This document shows, piece by piece, positions 53,132-61,759 of a stretch of DNA of 64,000 nt. The position numbers and the translations under genes were made by a program. Position 1 is the stretch's first letter. The number at the start of each line of letters is the position of its first letter. Below the pieces are notes generated by a model. The model was given only the letters and a program-made list of their open reading frames with translations. It searched no databases and had not been told where the DNA came from. The stretch is from Plantibacter sp. ME-Dv--P-122b (lineage in GTDB: Bacteria > Actinomycetota > Actinomycetes > Actinomycetales > Microbacteriaceae), in assembly GCF_030209375.1 (NCBI RefSeq), contig NZ_JARVSC010000001.1:496001-560000 (forward strand). Direction: 5' to 3'.

Positions 53132-55455
53132 TGGGGAACTGGACGAGGGAGGATCCGGGACTCTTCGACGCCGGATCGCTCGGAACTGCCGCGACCGGCC
53201 TGCAGACCGTGGAGACGGCCCTCGGCGAGGCTCGGACGGCCGCGACCAACGCGCAGGCGGGTGTGACGCCCGAGGTGTGGGGCGGGGATGCTTCGACCAC
53301 GTGGATCGCTTCGCTCGACACTCCGGCCGCGACGATCGATGCGGTCACCACAGCACTGAGCGCGGCCAGGACAGCCATCGGCGCGTACTCCGAGACCGTG
53401 TCCGGAATCGCAACCCGCGCGACGTCGGTGAAGCAGACCATGTTCGAGTCGAACCAGGTCATCAACCGACAGTACGCGGACCCCGCAGGTGGCCCGACTC
53501 CGGAGCAGGCTCAGCACCGCCAGCTGCAGGAGCAGGCGGCGATGGGCGACCTCACGCTGGCCCGCAACGCGCTCGAGGGGCTGGCCGACGAGCGCACCCT
53601 GGCTGACAGCACCCTGGTCCTCGCGCTGACCCCGCCGAACGCGACCGCGTGGGAGGCCCAGCGCCAGGCACTCGCCGCCATCGGCATCACCGACTCCGGC
53701 TCGCTGACACCGACCGCGGTCGCGCAGGCCATGGCCGAGCTCGGGAACCAGATCGCCTCCGGCGACTTCTCCGAGGCCGACGTCTCGAACCTGCAGACGC
53801 TCTACGACCTGTACGGCAAGAACCCGCAGGTCATGGCCCAGATGAACCTCGCGATGGGCGGCGAGAACGTCGTCAGCCTCATCGACGAGCTCGGCCGTGG
53901 CGTGGTGGACGGGAGCATCCCGGCCGCCGCGGCTCTCGCGCTGGCCCAGAGCGTGCGTGGCGGCTTGTCGGTCGGTTCGGAACGATGGTCTCCGCTGACG
54001 GGGCAGGGCTTCGCCGAGGAGATGATGGCGAACGCCAGCACGACGGTCGGCGGCGACCCCGCGGCGATCGGCTTCCTGTTCGGCGATCCGGCGAACGCCC
54101 CGATCGGTGTCACCACCACGCTCGCGCTGGCCGACATGATCGACCAGGAGGAGCGTGGGAACTACCACATCTGGCAGGACGGCTCCCCGCTCCCGGGCGG
54201 CACGACGCTCGCACTGCTCGAGGAGGAGCAGACGGGTGTCCCCGGGCTTCGTGTCATCGACCTGGCCGGGCGCGTGCTCGAGACCCTCGGACAGTACCCG
54301 GACGAGGCGCTCGACTGGTTGACCGACACTTCCGGAGACGACGTCACAGGCGAGGGCTCTCTCGGACAGAACCGTGTCGAATACTGGTACGGAGAGCGGG
54401 ACTGGTCGCAGTACGACGAGTTCGCGGGACCAGCGGGTCTGTGGGCGGGCACGCAGTACGCAACAGGCGGGCCGGGCGCGACGACCGGTCAGCCGGTGGA
54501 CACCACCGGCCCTGCATGGGTCGATGCCGCGACACTGTCGACGAAGATCATGGAGGAACTCGCCGGCAACGAGTCCTTCGAGGGGGAGAACGTCAGCAGC
54601 TACGCTTCGGTCGAGATCGTCCGGGCGCTCGCTCCGCAGATGCCCGGCCTCGTCGAGGCGCCCCTCTACTCGGAGACCAGCCAAGACGGTCCGACGCAGA
54701 CGGTGAGCTTCTTCGGCATCAGCGACCAGGAGGGCGTCTACGCGAACGTGTCGCAGGACGTCCTGGCCAAGGTCCTGGGAGCCGCTGCCTCGGATCCCTA
54801 TGGCCACTCGGCCCTGGAATCCGTCGTGTCGCAGTATCAAGATGCCCTGGTCGGCGCGGCGGCGAATGTCGAGGACACCTCGGTCCACGGTCTGGCGGAG
54901 CGGATCGCCGTTCTCCAGGGCATGGTCGACGGCGCCGGTTCCGGCGAACAGCTCGGCGAAGCGGCACGCGAGGATCAGGCGATCATGGATGCGATCGACG
55001 GTCTCGAGACGGCCGTGGGGCTCATCCCGATCCCCGGCCTCGGTGGGGTGGTCGGGGGCGCCGCCGGTGCGGCGATCGATGCCGGGCAGAGCTACGCGCT
55101 CGGCGAATTGATCGGGTGGGGTGGCGACACGCTCGACGGCGGGTTCGCGTCGAACCACGCGGCGCTGCTGGAGGAGCTCGAAGGCCAGCAGGACGCGAGC
55201 CTGGACGCAGTCCGCCTGCAGACGGCTCAACTCGTCTGGGAGCTCGAGCACGACACGCCAGGGGGTCCGCTGGCAGCAGTGCCGGATCCGAGCGGGCTGA
55301 ACGCCACAGACCTGCAGACCTGGTTCGACGACTGGAACGACGAACTGCTCGACGCCCTCGATGAGGAGCGCGGTGGTTCCACCTTCGACTCGTTGGCCAG
55401 AGCGTACCGCGACGGCTCGGCCAACGCCCAGAGCGACAACGATTCGGAGCACTGA
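53131..55455 (+). CDS. Large WXG-domain protein, candidate type VII effector
   Basis: A 774-residue protein. The N-terminal 110 residues look like a WXG100 hairpin with the turn motif Trp50-Gly51-Gly52 (PEVWGGDASTTWIASL). The rest is mostly helical and acidic. It has a hydrophobic Gly/Ala-rich stretch near residue 630-660 (GLIPIPGLGGVVGGAAGAAIDAGQSYALGELIGWGG) that could insert into membranes. No enzymatic motif or known toxin domain is recognised. It is coupled to the small helical protein upstream and overlaps the lipoprotein gene downstream (TGATG). The arrangement resembles secreted LXG/WXG effectors with partner and immunity genes. Confidence 0.7.
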   Translation: MGNWTREDPGLFDAGSLGTAATGLQTVETALGEARTAATNAQAGVTPEVWGGDASTTWIASLDTPAATIDAVTTALSAARTAIGAYSETVSGIATRATSVKQTMFESNQVINRQYADPAGGPTPEQAQHRQLQEQAAMGDLTLARNALEGLADERTLADSTLVLALTPPNATAWEAQRQALAAIGITDSGSLTPTAVAQAMAELGNQIASGDFSEADVSNLQTLYDLYGKNPQVMAQMNLAMGGENVVSLIDELGRGVVDGSIPAAAALALAQSVRGGLSVGSERWSPLTGQGFAEEMMANASTTVGGDPAAIGFLFGDPANAPIGVTTTLALADMIDQEERGNYHIWQDGSPLPGGTTLALLEEEQTGVPGLRVIDLAGRVLETLGQYPDEALDWLTDTSGDDVTGEGSLGQNRVEYWYGERDWSQYDEFAGPAGLWAGTQYATGGPGATTGQPVDTTGPAWVDAATLSTKIMEELAGNESFEGENVSSYASVEIVRALAPQMPGLVEAPLYSETSQDGPTQTVSFFGISDQEGVYANVSQDVLAKVLGAAASDPYGHSALESVVSQYQDALVGAAANVEDTSVHGLAERIAVLQGMVDGAGSGEQLGEAAREDQAIMDAIDGLETAVGLIPIPGLGGVVGGAAGAAIDAGQSYALGELIGWGGDTLDGGFASNHAALLEELEGQQDASLDAVRLQTAQLVWELEHDTPGGPLAAVPDPSGLNATDLQTWFDDWNDELLDALDEERGGSTFDSLARAYRDGSANAQSDNDSEH

Positions 55456-56138
55456 TGACCGCTCGCGCTCATGATCGCCCCCGGATCGGACGTCTCGCCG
55501 GCATCCTTCCCGTCGTCGTGTCCGTTGTGGCGCTCGCCGGTTGCACCCCGAATCCGGCTCCAGTGGAACAGCCGTACCCGGAGGTGTCCTGGCCGGATGG
55601 CGAGCCGTCAGGGCCGTATGAAGCGGACGCGGCGGTGAAGGCCACGCGGGACGCTCTCGTCGCGATGGCCGTCGCCGCCAACCGCAACGACTTCCGTCTG
55701 CCCGAACTCGTCGACACGGTCGGCTACGAGGTGCGCACCGAGCTGTGGAGCGCCGCAGAGCAGCGCCTGCAGGACGGCGAGGCGACCGAGTTGTCCCCTG
55801 GCCCGCTGCCGTTCGAGGTCACGTCCGTGACCGCTGACGGCGAAGGATCGAGGGTACGTGGGTGCGCTCTCGACGACTGGACCTCGGCCGACGGAGCGCA
55901 GCCGTCGACGACGCCGGCGACTGGACCCATGAGCGGCAGGGAGTTCCGGGTGGTCGATGTCGACGGCCGGCTGAAGGTCGATGCGGTCATCGTCGCGCCG
56001 CAGGACGACTGCTCGTCGGCCGCGCCAGCGCAAGGATTCTTCAGTCCGGCACCGGTCCCGTCGAAGATCACGGACCCCGAGGACGTTCAGAAGCCCCTGA
56101 CCGATGAGCAGAGCAAGGCTTCGCCCTCCGCCGGATAG
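55455..56138 (+). CDS. Lipoprotein of the type VII locus
   Basis: A 227-residue lipoprotein with lipobox ALAGC, Cys30. The mature part begins with a Pro-rich stretch and carries two cysteines (CALDD and DDCSS) that could pair. No family is recognised. Its start overlaps the stop of the 774-residue effector candidate, so it is expressed with it. An immunity or surface-accessory role is possible. The TAGGCT at 56153 may start the separate EccC transcript. Confidence 0.7.
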   Translation: MTARAHDRPRIGRLAGILPVVVSVVALAGCTPNPAPVEQPYPEVSWPDGEPSGPYEADAAVKATRDALVAMAVAANRNDFRLPELVDTVGYEVRTELWSAAEQRLQDGEATELSPGPLPFEVTSVTADGEGSRVRGCALDDWTSADGAQPSTTPATGPMSGREFRVVDVDGRLKVDAVIVAPQDDCSSAAPAQGFFSPAPVPSKITDPEDVQKPLTDEQSKASPSAG

Positions 56139-56152
56139 CCGATACCCGTCGC

Positions 56153-56158
56153 TAGGCT
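56153..56158 (+). promoter_or_regulatory. Possible -10 element TAGGCT before the EccC gene
   Basis: TAGGCT is a TAnnnT hexamer 45 bases before the ATG at 56204. The ribosome-binding site AAGGGGA lies six bases before that ATG. No -35 is clear. Confidence 0.35.
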
Positions 56159-56203
56159 GATCGAGGTCGCGTCGAGCGGCCCGCACTTCCAAGGGGATCC
56201 TGC

Positions 56204-59200
56204 ATGCGCATCAAGCTGACGTTGACCAGGCCGTCGGGGTCGTCCGCCGACATCGTCGTGACGACGGACGCGGCGGCGAGCATCGCGGAGGTCGCGTCGA
56301 CCATCGCGCGCGTCGACCCGCAGGGGCCGGACTCCGCGAACGCCGACTTCACGCTGCACGCGCGCCTGCCGGGATCCACCGAGACCCTGCCGCTCCCGCC
56401 CGAGGCCCCGATCGGCGAGGCGTGGGTCGGTTCGGGTGCCGTCATCGAGCTCGCCGACGCGGGGGTGTATTACTCCGCGGCGCGCACCGGCCAGGCGCCC
56501 GCCGTCGCCGTCGTGCGGGTCCTGTCCGGCGACGACGCCGGCCGTGAGTTCACCCTGCCGGCCGGCAGCTGGACCATCGGACGTGAGGCGAGCTGCGACA
56601 TCGTCCTCGACGACCCGCTCGTCTCGAAGCGTCACGCACGCCTCGAGGTCGGCGGCGAGATCGAACTCGTCGACCTCGGCGCGGCCAACGGCATCGTCGT
56701 CGACGGCGGCATCGTGCCTCGACTCAAGGTCATCGAGCCGGAGCGCGTGCTCATCGGCGACACCGAGGTCGAGATCGGCTTCGCCGGGACCGTCGGTCGC
56801 GCGGGTGTCGTCCCGAAGGCCGGGCCGGTGTACTTCAACCGCTCGCCGCGCGTCGAACAGCGTTACGCGGGGGAGACCTTCCCCGCCCCCGAGCCGCCGA
56901 CCGAGCGCGAGAACCAGCCGTTCCCGCTCCTCGGCATGCTCACGCCCATGCTCCTCGGTGGCGCGATGTACTTCTTCACGAAGAACCCGCTGTCGCTCAT
57001 CTTCATCGCCATGACGCCGCTCATGCTCATCGGCAACTACTTCACCGGTCGCGGGCGCAACAAGCGCAAGCTCAAGCAGCAGATCAAGATCTTCGACGAG
57101 CGGCTCGAATCCCTCGGGAAGCAGCTCGCGGCGGAACGCGAGATCGAGCACGACGTCCGCATGCGTGAGGCACCGTCCACCTCGGAGGCGCTCAAGCACG
57201 CGCTCACGCGGGGGCCGCTGCTGTGGACCAGGCGCCCCGAGCACTGGTCCTTCCTGAACCTCCGGCTCGGCGTCGGCACCATGCCGTCCCGCAACGAGGT
57301 GTCGGCGAAGGCCCGCGACAGCTTCCTGCCGGAGTTCCAGGAACGTCTCGAGACACTCAAGGACCAGTACGCGACGGTCGCCGACGTCCCCATCATCGAC
57401 AACCTCTACGACGCCGGCGCGCTCGGCATCGCCGGTTCACCGCAGACCGCCGGTGGAGCGGTGAACGGCATCCTCGTCCAGCTCACCGCCCTCCACTCGC
57501 CGGCCGAGGTCGTCGTCTCGGCGATCGTCTCGCCCGCCTGGTCGAACGCCCTCTCGTGGGTCAAGTGGCTCCCGCACGCGTCCTCGCCCAACAGCCCGCT
57601 CGACGTCGGCCACCTCGCCGACAGCGTGTCGAGCGGCAACCTGCTGTTGGCCGCGATCGAGGAACTCGTCCAGACCCGCCTGCAGGCGGCCCGGGCCGGC
57701 GACGCCCGACGTGGAGCCATCTCCGAGAAGCAGGCGGCGCAGGAGCGCGGCGCGGAGATCGGGACGAAGAGCTCCAACGACACCGGCACGAAGTCCCCGA
57801 TCCCCGCGATCGTCCTGCTCATCTCCGACGACGTCGGCGTCGACCGCGCACGCCTCGTCCAGCTCGCCGAGATCGCGGCGGACGCGGGTGTCTTCCCGAT
57901 CTGGATCGCCGACGACGTCGTCTCACTCCCCGCCGCCTGCCGCACCTTCCTGCAGGTACCGGAGGCCGGGGCCGGCGTCGACGCACCGGCGACGGTCGGC
58001 ATGGTCCGCCTCGGCTACTCCGTCGACGACGCCCGCCCGGAGTTCGTCGACCCGGTGACGGCCCTCGATTACGCGCGACGCATGGCGTCCGTGATCGACG
58101 CCGGTGCCCTCGTCGAGGACTCGAGCGACCTCCCGCGCTCGGTGTCGATGGTGACGCTGCTCGGGCCGGAGCTCACGACCTCGAGCGACGCCGTGGTCGA
58201 TCGCTGGCGACAGAACTCCTCGATCCACGACCGCACGCCCGGGCTCCCGCCGAAGCCCCGGCGGGCCGGCCAGCTGCGCGCGACCGTCGGATCGGGCGGT
58301 GTCGACGCCATGCACCTCGACCTCCGCGCCCAGGGCCCCCACGCCCTCGTCGGCGGGACGACGGGTGCCGGTAAGAGCGAGTTCCTGCAGGCCTGGGTGC
58401 TCGGGATGGCGGCCGAGTACAGCCCCGACCGCGTCTCGTTCCTCTTCGTCGACTACAAGGGCGGTTCGGCCTTCGCGGACTGCGTGACCCTCCCGCACTG
58501 CGTCGGACTCGTCACCGACCTCAGCCCGCACCTCGTCCGCCGCGCGCTCACGAGCCTCCGCGCCGAGCTGCACTTCCGCGAGCACCTGCTCAACCGGAAG
58601 AAGGCCAAGGACCTCCTCGAGCTCGAGAAGCGCGGCGACCCGGACTCGCCTCCAGCGCTCGTCCTCGTCATCGACGAGTTCGCGGCGCTCGTCGGCGAGG
58701 TCCCGGAGTTCGTGGACGGCGTCGTCGACATCGCCCAGCGCGGTCGCTCGCTCGGGATCCACCTCATCATGGCGACCCAGCGGCCCGCCGGCGTCATCAA
58801 GGACAACCTGCGCGCCAACACCAACCTCCGCGTCGCCCTGCGCATGGCCGACGAGTCCGACAGCCAGGACGTGGTCGGCGTCAAGGACGCGGCGCACTTC
58901 GACCCGGGTGTGCCCGGGCGAGGCATCGCGAAGACCGGTCCCGGCCGCCTGAGCATCTTCCAGTCCGGCTACGCGGGCGGCTGGACGAGCGACGAGCCCA
59001 AGCGCTCCGACATCGAGGTCCGCGAGCTGCGCTTCGGCGGTGAGACGCGCTGGGAGGAGCCCCGCGCGGCCGACGCCGAGGAGGAGCGCGACCTCGGCCC
59101 CACCGACCAGCAGCGGCTCGTCGCGAGCATCATCGCCGCAGCCGACCGCGCATCGATCCCCGCGCCGAGACGACCCTGGCTCGACGAGCTGGCGCCCGTC

Positions 59201-60724
59201 TACGACCTCAGCAAGCTCCGTCAGCGGTCCGACGCCGAACTACTCATCGGCGTCGCCGACCTGCCGGACTCGCAGGAGCAGCGCCCGGTCTATTTCCGCC
59301 CGGACGTCGACGGCCACATCGCCGTGTTCGGCACCGGCGGCTCGGGGAAGAGCACCGTGCTGCGGACCCTCGCCACGGCGGCGGGCATCACGCCGCGTGG
59401 CGGTCCGGTCGAGGTGTACGGCCTCGACTTCGGCGCGGGCAGCCTCCGCATGCTCGAGGCCTTGCCGCACGTCGGATCGATCATCCCCGGCGACGACCAG
59501 GAGCGCGTCATCCGACTGCTCCGCCGGATCAAGGAGATCATCGACGAGCGCAGTGTCCGGTACGCCGAGGCGAACGCGTCCTCGATCACCGACTACCGCC
59601 GCGTCTCGGGTCGCAACGACGAGCGCCGCATCCTGTTGCTCGTCGACGGGTTCCAGTCCTTCCGGCAGGAGTACGAGACGACCCTCGGCCTGTCCTCCTG
59701 GTACACGCTCTTCCAGCAGCTCATCACCGACGGCCGGCAGCTCGGCGTGAACATCGCGTTCTCGGCCGACCGCCCGGGCTCCGTCCCGACGAACATCAGC
59801 TCCGGTGTGCAGCGACGCGTGGTGCTGCGCCTCGCGGACGAGACCGGCTACCAGCTCCTCGGCGTGCCGAAGGACATCCTCGGCCCCGAGTCACCCGCCG
59901 GCCGGGCGATCGTCGACGGCCTCGAGGTCCAGGTCGCCATCCTCGGTGGCTCGCCGGTGCTCTCGGACCAGTCGGTGGCGACCGTCCGGCTCGCAGAGGC
60001 GATGTCGCGCGCGGGAGCCACGATCACGGCCCCGCCGATCGGTGCACTGCCGAAGGAGATCGAGGCGCGCGAACTGCCCGAGCGGGTCGGCGACCGCCCC
60101 GTACTCGGCATCGGCGACGCCGACCTCGCACCGATCGGGTTCGACCCGACCGGCGCGTTCCTCGTCGGCGGCCCTCCCGGCAGCGGTCGGACGAACGCCG
60201 TCGCATCCCTGGTCGGCGCCATGCGACGTTTCGATCCGGCGACGCGCTTCGTCTACTTCGGCTCCAAGCGCTCGGAACTGCTGCGGGAGCTGCGGTTCGA
60301 CGAGTCGGCCGTCACCCCCGAGACGATCGCCGAGCAGGCGAAGGCGCTGTCCGCGGCGATCGCGGCCGAGACGGTGACCGGGCGGACGGTCGTCGTCATC
60401 GAGACGCTGTCGGACTACCTCAACGGCATCGCCGACCCGCCGCTCGTGGAACTCATCAAGGCCATCAAGCGCAGCGACCATCTCGTGATCGCCGAGAACG
60501 AGGTGTCGGGCTGGTCGTCGTCCTGGCCGCTCATGGGCGAGATCAAGAGCGCCAGGCGGGGCATCCTGTTGCAGCCGGAGCAGATGGAGGGCGACCTCGT
60601 CCTCCGGACGACCTTCCCCCGGCTCGCACGCAAGGACTTCCCGCAGGGCCGCGGGATGTACGCGAACCGCGGTGCACTGTCGCGCGTGCAGCTGCCGATC
60701 GCCCCCGAGTTCCCCGTCGTCTGA
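56204..60724 (+). CDS. eccC: Type VII secretion FtsK/SpoIIIE ATPase with FHA domain (EssC/EccC-like)
   Basis: A 1506-residue membrane ATPase, the motor of type VII secretion. Residues 1-90 look ubiquitin-like. Residues about 100-190 are an FHA domain (WTIGREASCDIVLDDPLVSKRHARLE). Two membrane helices lie at about 241-281. Three FtsK-like ATPase domains follow: Walker A GGTTGAGKS near 716 with LVIDEFAAL near 819, GTGGSGKST near 1041 with LLLVDGF near 1141, and a degenerate GGPPGSGRT near 1319. The fused N-terminal FHA resembles Firmicutes EssC more than mycobacterial EccC. It lies between the effector candidate and the small WXG100-like gene. Confidence 0.92.
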   Translation: MRIKLTLTRPSGSSADIVVTTDAAASIAEVASTIARVDPQGPDSANADFTLHARLPGSTETLPLPPEAPIGEAWVGSGAVIELADAGVYYSAARTGQAPAVAVVRVLSGDDAGREFTLPAGSWTIGREASCDIVLDDPLVSKRHARLEVGGEIELVDLGAANGIVVDGGIVPRLKVIEPERVLIGDTEVEIGFAGTVGRAGVVPKAGPVYFNRSPRVEQRYAGETFPAPEPPTERENQPFPLLGMLTPMLLGGAMYFFTKNPLSLIFIAMTPLMLIGNYFTGRGRNKRKLKQQIKIFDERLESLGKQLAAEREIEHDVRMREAPSTSEALKHALTRGPLLWTRRPEHWSFLNLRLGVGTMPSRNEVSAKARDSFLPEFQERLETLKDQYATVADVPIIDNLYDAGALGIAGSPQTAGGAVNGILVQLTALHSPAEVVVSAIVSPAWSNALSWVKWLPHASSPNSPLDVGHLADSVSSGNLLLAAIEELVQTRLQAARAGDARRGAISEKQAAQERGAEIGTKSSNDTGTKSPIPAIVLLISDDVGVDRARLVQLAEIAADAGVFPIWIADDVVSLPAACRTFLQVPEAGAGVDAPATVGMVRLGYSVDDARPEFVDPVTALDYARRMASVIDAGALVEDSSDLPRSVSMVTLLGPELTTSSDAVVDRWRQNSSIHDRTPGLPPKPRRAGQLRATVGSGGVDAMHLDLRAQGPHALVGGTTGAGKSEFLQAWVLGMAAEYSPDRVSFLFVDYKGGSAFADCVTLPHCVGLVTDLSPHLVRRALTSLRAELHFREHLLNRKKAKDLLELEKRGDPDSPPALVLVIDEFAALVGEVPEFVDGVVDIAQRGRSLGIHLIMATQRPAGVIKDNLRANTNLRVALRMADESDSQDVVGVKDAAHFDPGVPGRGIAKTGPGRLSIFQSGYAGGWTSDEPKRSDIEVRELRFGGETRWEEPRAADAEEERDLGPTDQQRLVASIIAAADRASIPAPRRPWLDELAPVYDLSKLRQRSDAELLIGVADLPDSQEQRPVYFRPDVDGHIAVFGTGGSGKSTVLRTLATAAGITPRGGPVEVYGLDFGAGSLRMLEALPHVGSIIPGDDQERVIRLLRRIKEIIDERSVRYAEANASSITDYRRVSGRNDERRILLLVDGFQSFRQEYETTLGLSSWYTLFQQLITDGRQLGVNIAFSADRPGSVPTNISSGVQRRVVLRLADETGYQLLGVPKDILGPESPAGRAIVDGLEVQVAILGGSPVLSDQSVATVRLAEAMSRAGATITAPPIGALPKEIEARELPERVGDRPVLGIGDADLAPIGFDPTGAFLVGGPPGSGRTNAVASLVGAMRRFDPATRFVYFGSKRSELLRELRFDESAVTPETIAEQAKALSAAIAAETVTGRTVVVIETLSDYLNGIADPPLVELIKAIKRSDHLVIAENEVSGWSSSWPLMGEIKSARRGILLQPEQMEGDLVLRTTFPRLARKDFPQGRGMYANRGALSRVQLPIAPEFPVV

Positions 60725-60750
60725 CCGGCGTCGTCCCTGCGTGGGGACTG

Positions 60751-60797
60751 CATGGGGAGTGCTCCCCATGTGCTCCCGCGAGGCGTTGTGGTTACAT
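60751..60797 (+). promoter_or_regulatory. Type VII palindrome (copy 2) with -10 TTACAT
   Basis: CATGGGGAGTGCTCCCCATG (60751-60770) contains the same 18 bases as copy 1 and is one pair longer. The -10-like TTACAT (60792-60797) starts 23 bases after the 18-base palindrome, as in copy 1. A perfect six-pair hairpin (GGCACC, GAC, GGTGCC, 60804-60818) sits at the predicted transcript start. It precedes the highly biased WXG100-like gene at 60846. Confidence 0.6.
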
Positions 60798-60845
60798 GAT
60801 GAAGGCACCGACGGTGCCGGTGACCACAACGAAGGAGCAAGACTC

Positions 60846-61142
60846 ATGGCCAACATCAACGTCAACTACAGCGAGATCAAGCAGGCCGCCGTCAACCTGA
60901 CGACGGGTAAGGGCGAGGTCGAGACCACGCTCAACCGCCTCCAGACCCTCATCAACAACCTCGTGTCCTCCGGGTTCCAGACCGACACCGCGTCCGGCAC
61001 CTTCAACGAGACCTACACGGCCTTCACGCAGAGCGCGACGGTCACGATCCAGCACCTCGACAAGCTGTCGGGCTACCTCAACAACGCCGTGACCACGCTC
61101 GAGCAGACCGACGCAGCGCTCGCTGCCGGCGCCGGCCAGTAG
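60846..61142 (+). CDS. WXG100-family secreted protein (EsxA-like)
   Basis: A 98-residue protein with the EsxA/WXG100 shape: a first helix (residues about 5-42), a turn and a second helix (about 55-92). At the turn it reads VSSGFQ, so the Trp of the WXG motif is replaced by Ser while the Gly is kept. Expected hydrophobic and aromatic positions remain (FNETYTAFTQSA). It should be a substrate and structural partner of the EccC machine. GAAGGAG lies nine bases before the ATG. It has its own promoter and terminator, as expected for a very highly expressed substrate. Confidence 0.85.
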   Translation: MANINVNYSEIKQAAVNLTTGKGEVETTLNRLQTLINNLVSSGFQTDTASGTFNETYTAFTQSATVTIQHLDKLSGYLNNAVTTLEQTDAALAAGAGQ

Positions 61143-61162
61143 TCACCACCGTCGGCTTCGCT

Positions 61163-61201
61163 CTGCGCGCCCTCCCGACCAGGTGTCGGTGAGGGCGCGC
61201 A
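61163..61201 (+). terminator. Hairpin terminator after the EsxA-like gene
   Basis: CTGCGCGCCCTC (61163-61174) pairs perfectly with GAGGGCGCGCAG (61191-61202), and the inner CCGAC/GTCGG extends the stem to 17 pairs with one bulge. GGTTTT follows. It begins 20 bases after the stop. Confidence 0.8.
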
Positions 61202-61264
61202 GGTTTTCCGGCGAAGGCGACCCACGGCGACAGCGACGCAGCACCACGCGACGAGGAGCGAGCA

Positions 61265-61759
61265 GTGTACGGCGACACCCAACAGATCCGCCTCCGCGCG
61301 ACGGAGCTCCGAACCCTCGCGACCGAGGTCCGCAGCCGGGCCGGCGACCTCCGCTCGGCCGCCGAGCTCGCATGGACCTCCACCGCGGCGGAGACCTTCA
61401 TCGAGCAGCTCGGCACCCGGGCGGTCTCGCTCGAGAACTCGGCGACGCAGCTCGACGACGCGGCCGACAAGCTCGACGCCCACGCGACCGCCGTCGAACA
61501 CGTGAAGCAGCTCATCGAGGACGCGGCCCGTTGGGTGGGCGACCGCTGGAACGACGCGGTGAACCTCGTCTCCGGTGCGGTCGAGACCGTGAAGGACGGC
61601 GCCGCGAAGGTCTTCGAGTTCTTCGGCCGGGAGATCCCGGACTTCCTCGTGCACCAGGCCAAGGACATCGTCGCCTCCACGCCATCGTTGCCGACACCCG
61701 GTGACCGCAGCTGGTTGGACCTTGCCGACCTCTACCGCAGCCGAGGATGGACCCCCTGA
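61265..61759 (+). CDS. WXG100-like protein with C-terminal extension
   Basis: A 164-residue helical protein. The first 95 residues resemble a WXG100 hairpin with Trp-Thr-Ser at the turn (ELAWTSTAAETFIEQL), the Gly replaced by Ser. A C-terminal tail of about 65 residues (VGDRWNDAVNLVSGAVETVKDGAAKVFEFFGREIPDFL...) adds an amphipathic segment. The GTG start has GAGGAG seven bases upstream. Its stop overlaps the start of the EspG-like gene (TGATG), suggesting substrate and chaperone are coexpressed. Confidence 0.72.
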   Translation: MYGDTQQIRLRATELRTLATEVRSRAGDLRSAAELAWTSTAAETFIEQLGTRAVSLENSATQLDDAADKLDAHATAVEHVKQLIEDAARWVGDRWNDAVNLVSGAVETVKDGAAKVFEFFGREIPDFLVHQAKDIVASTPSLPTPGDRSWLDLADLYRSRGWTP

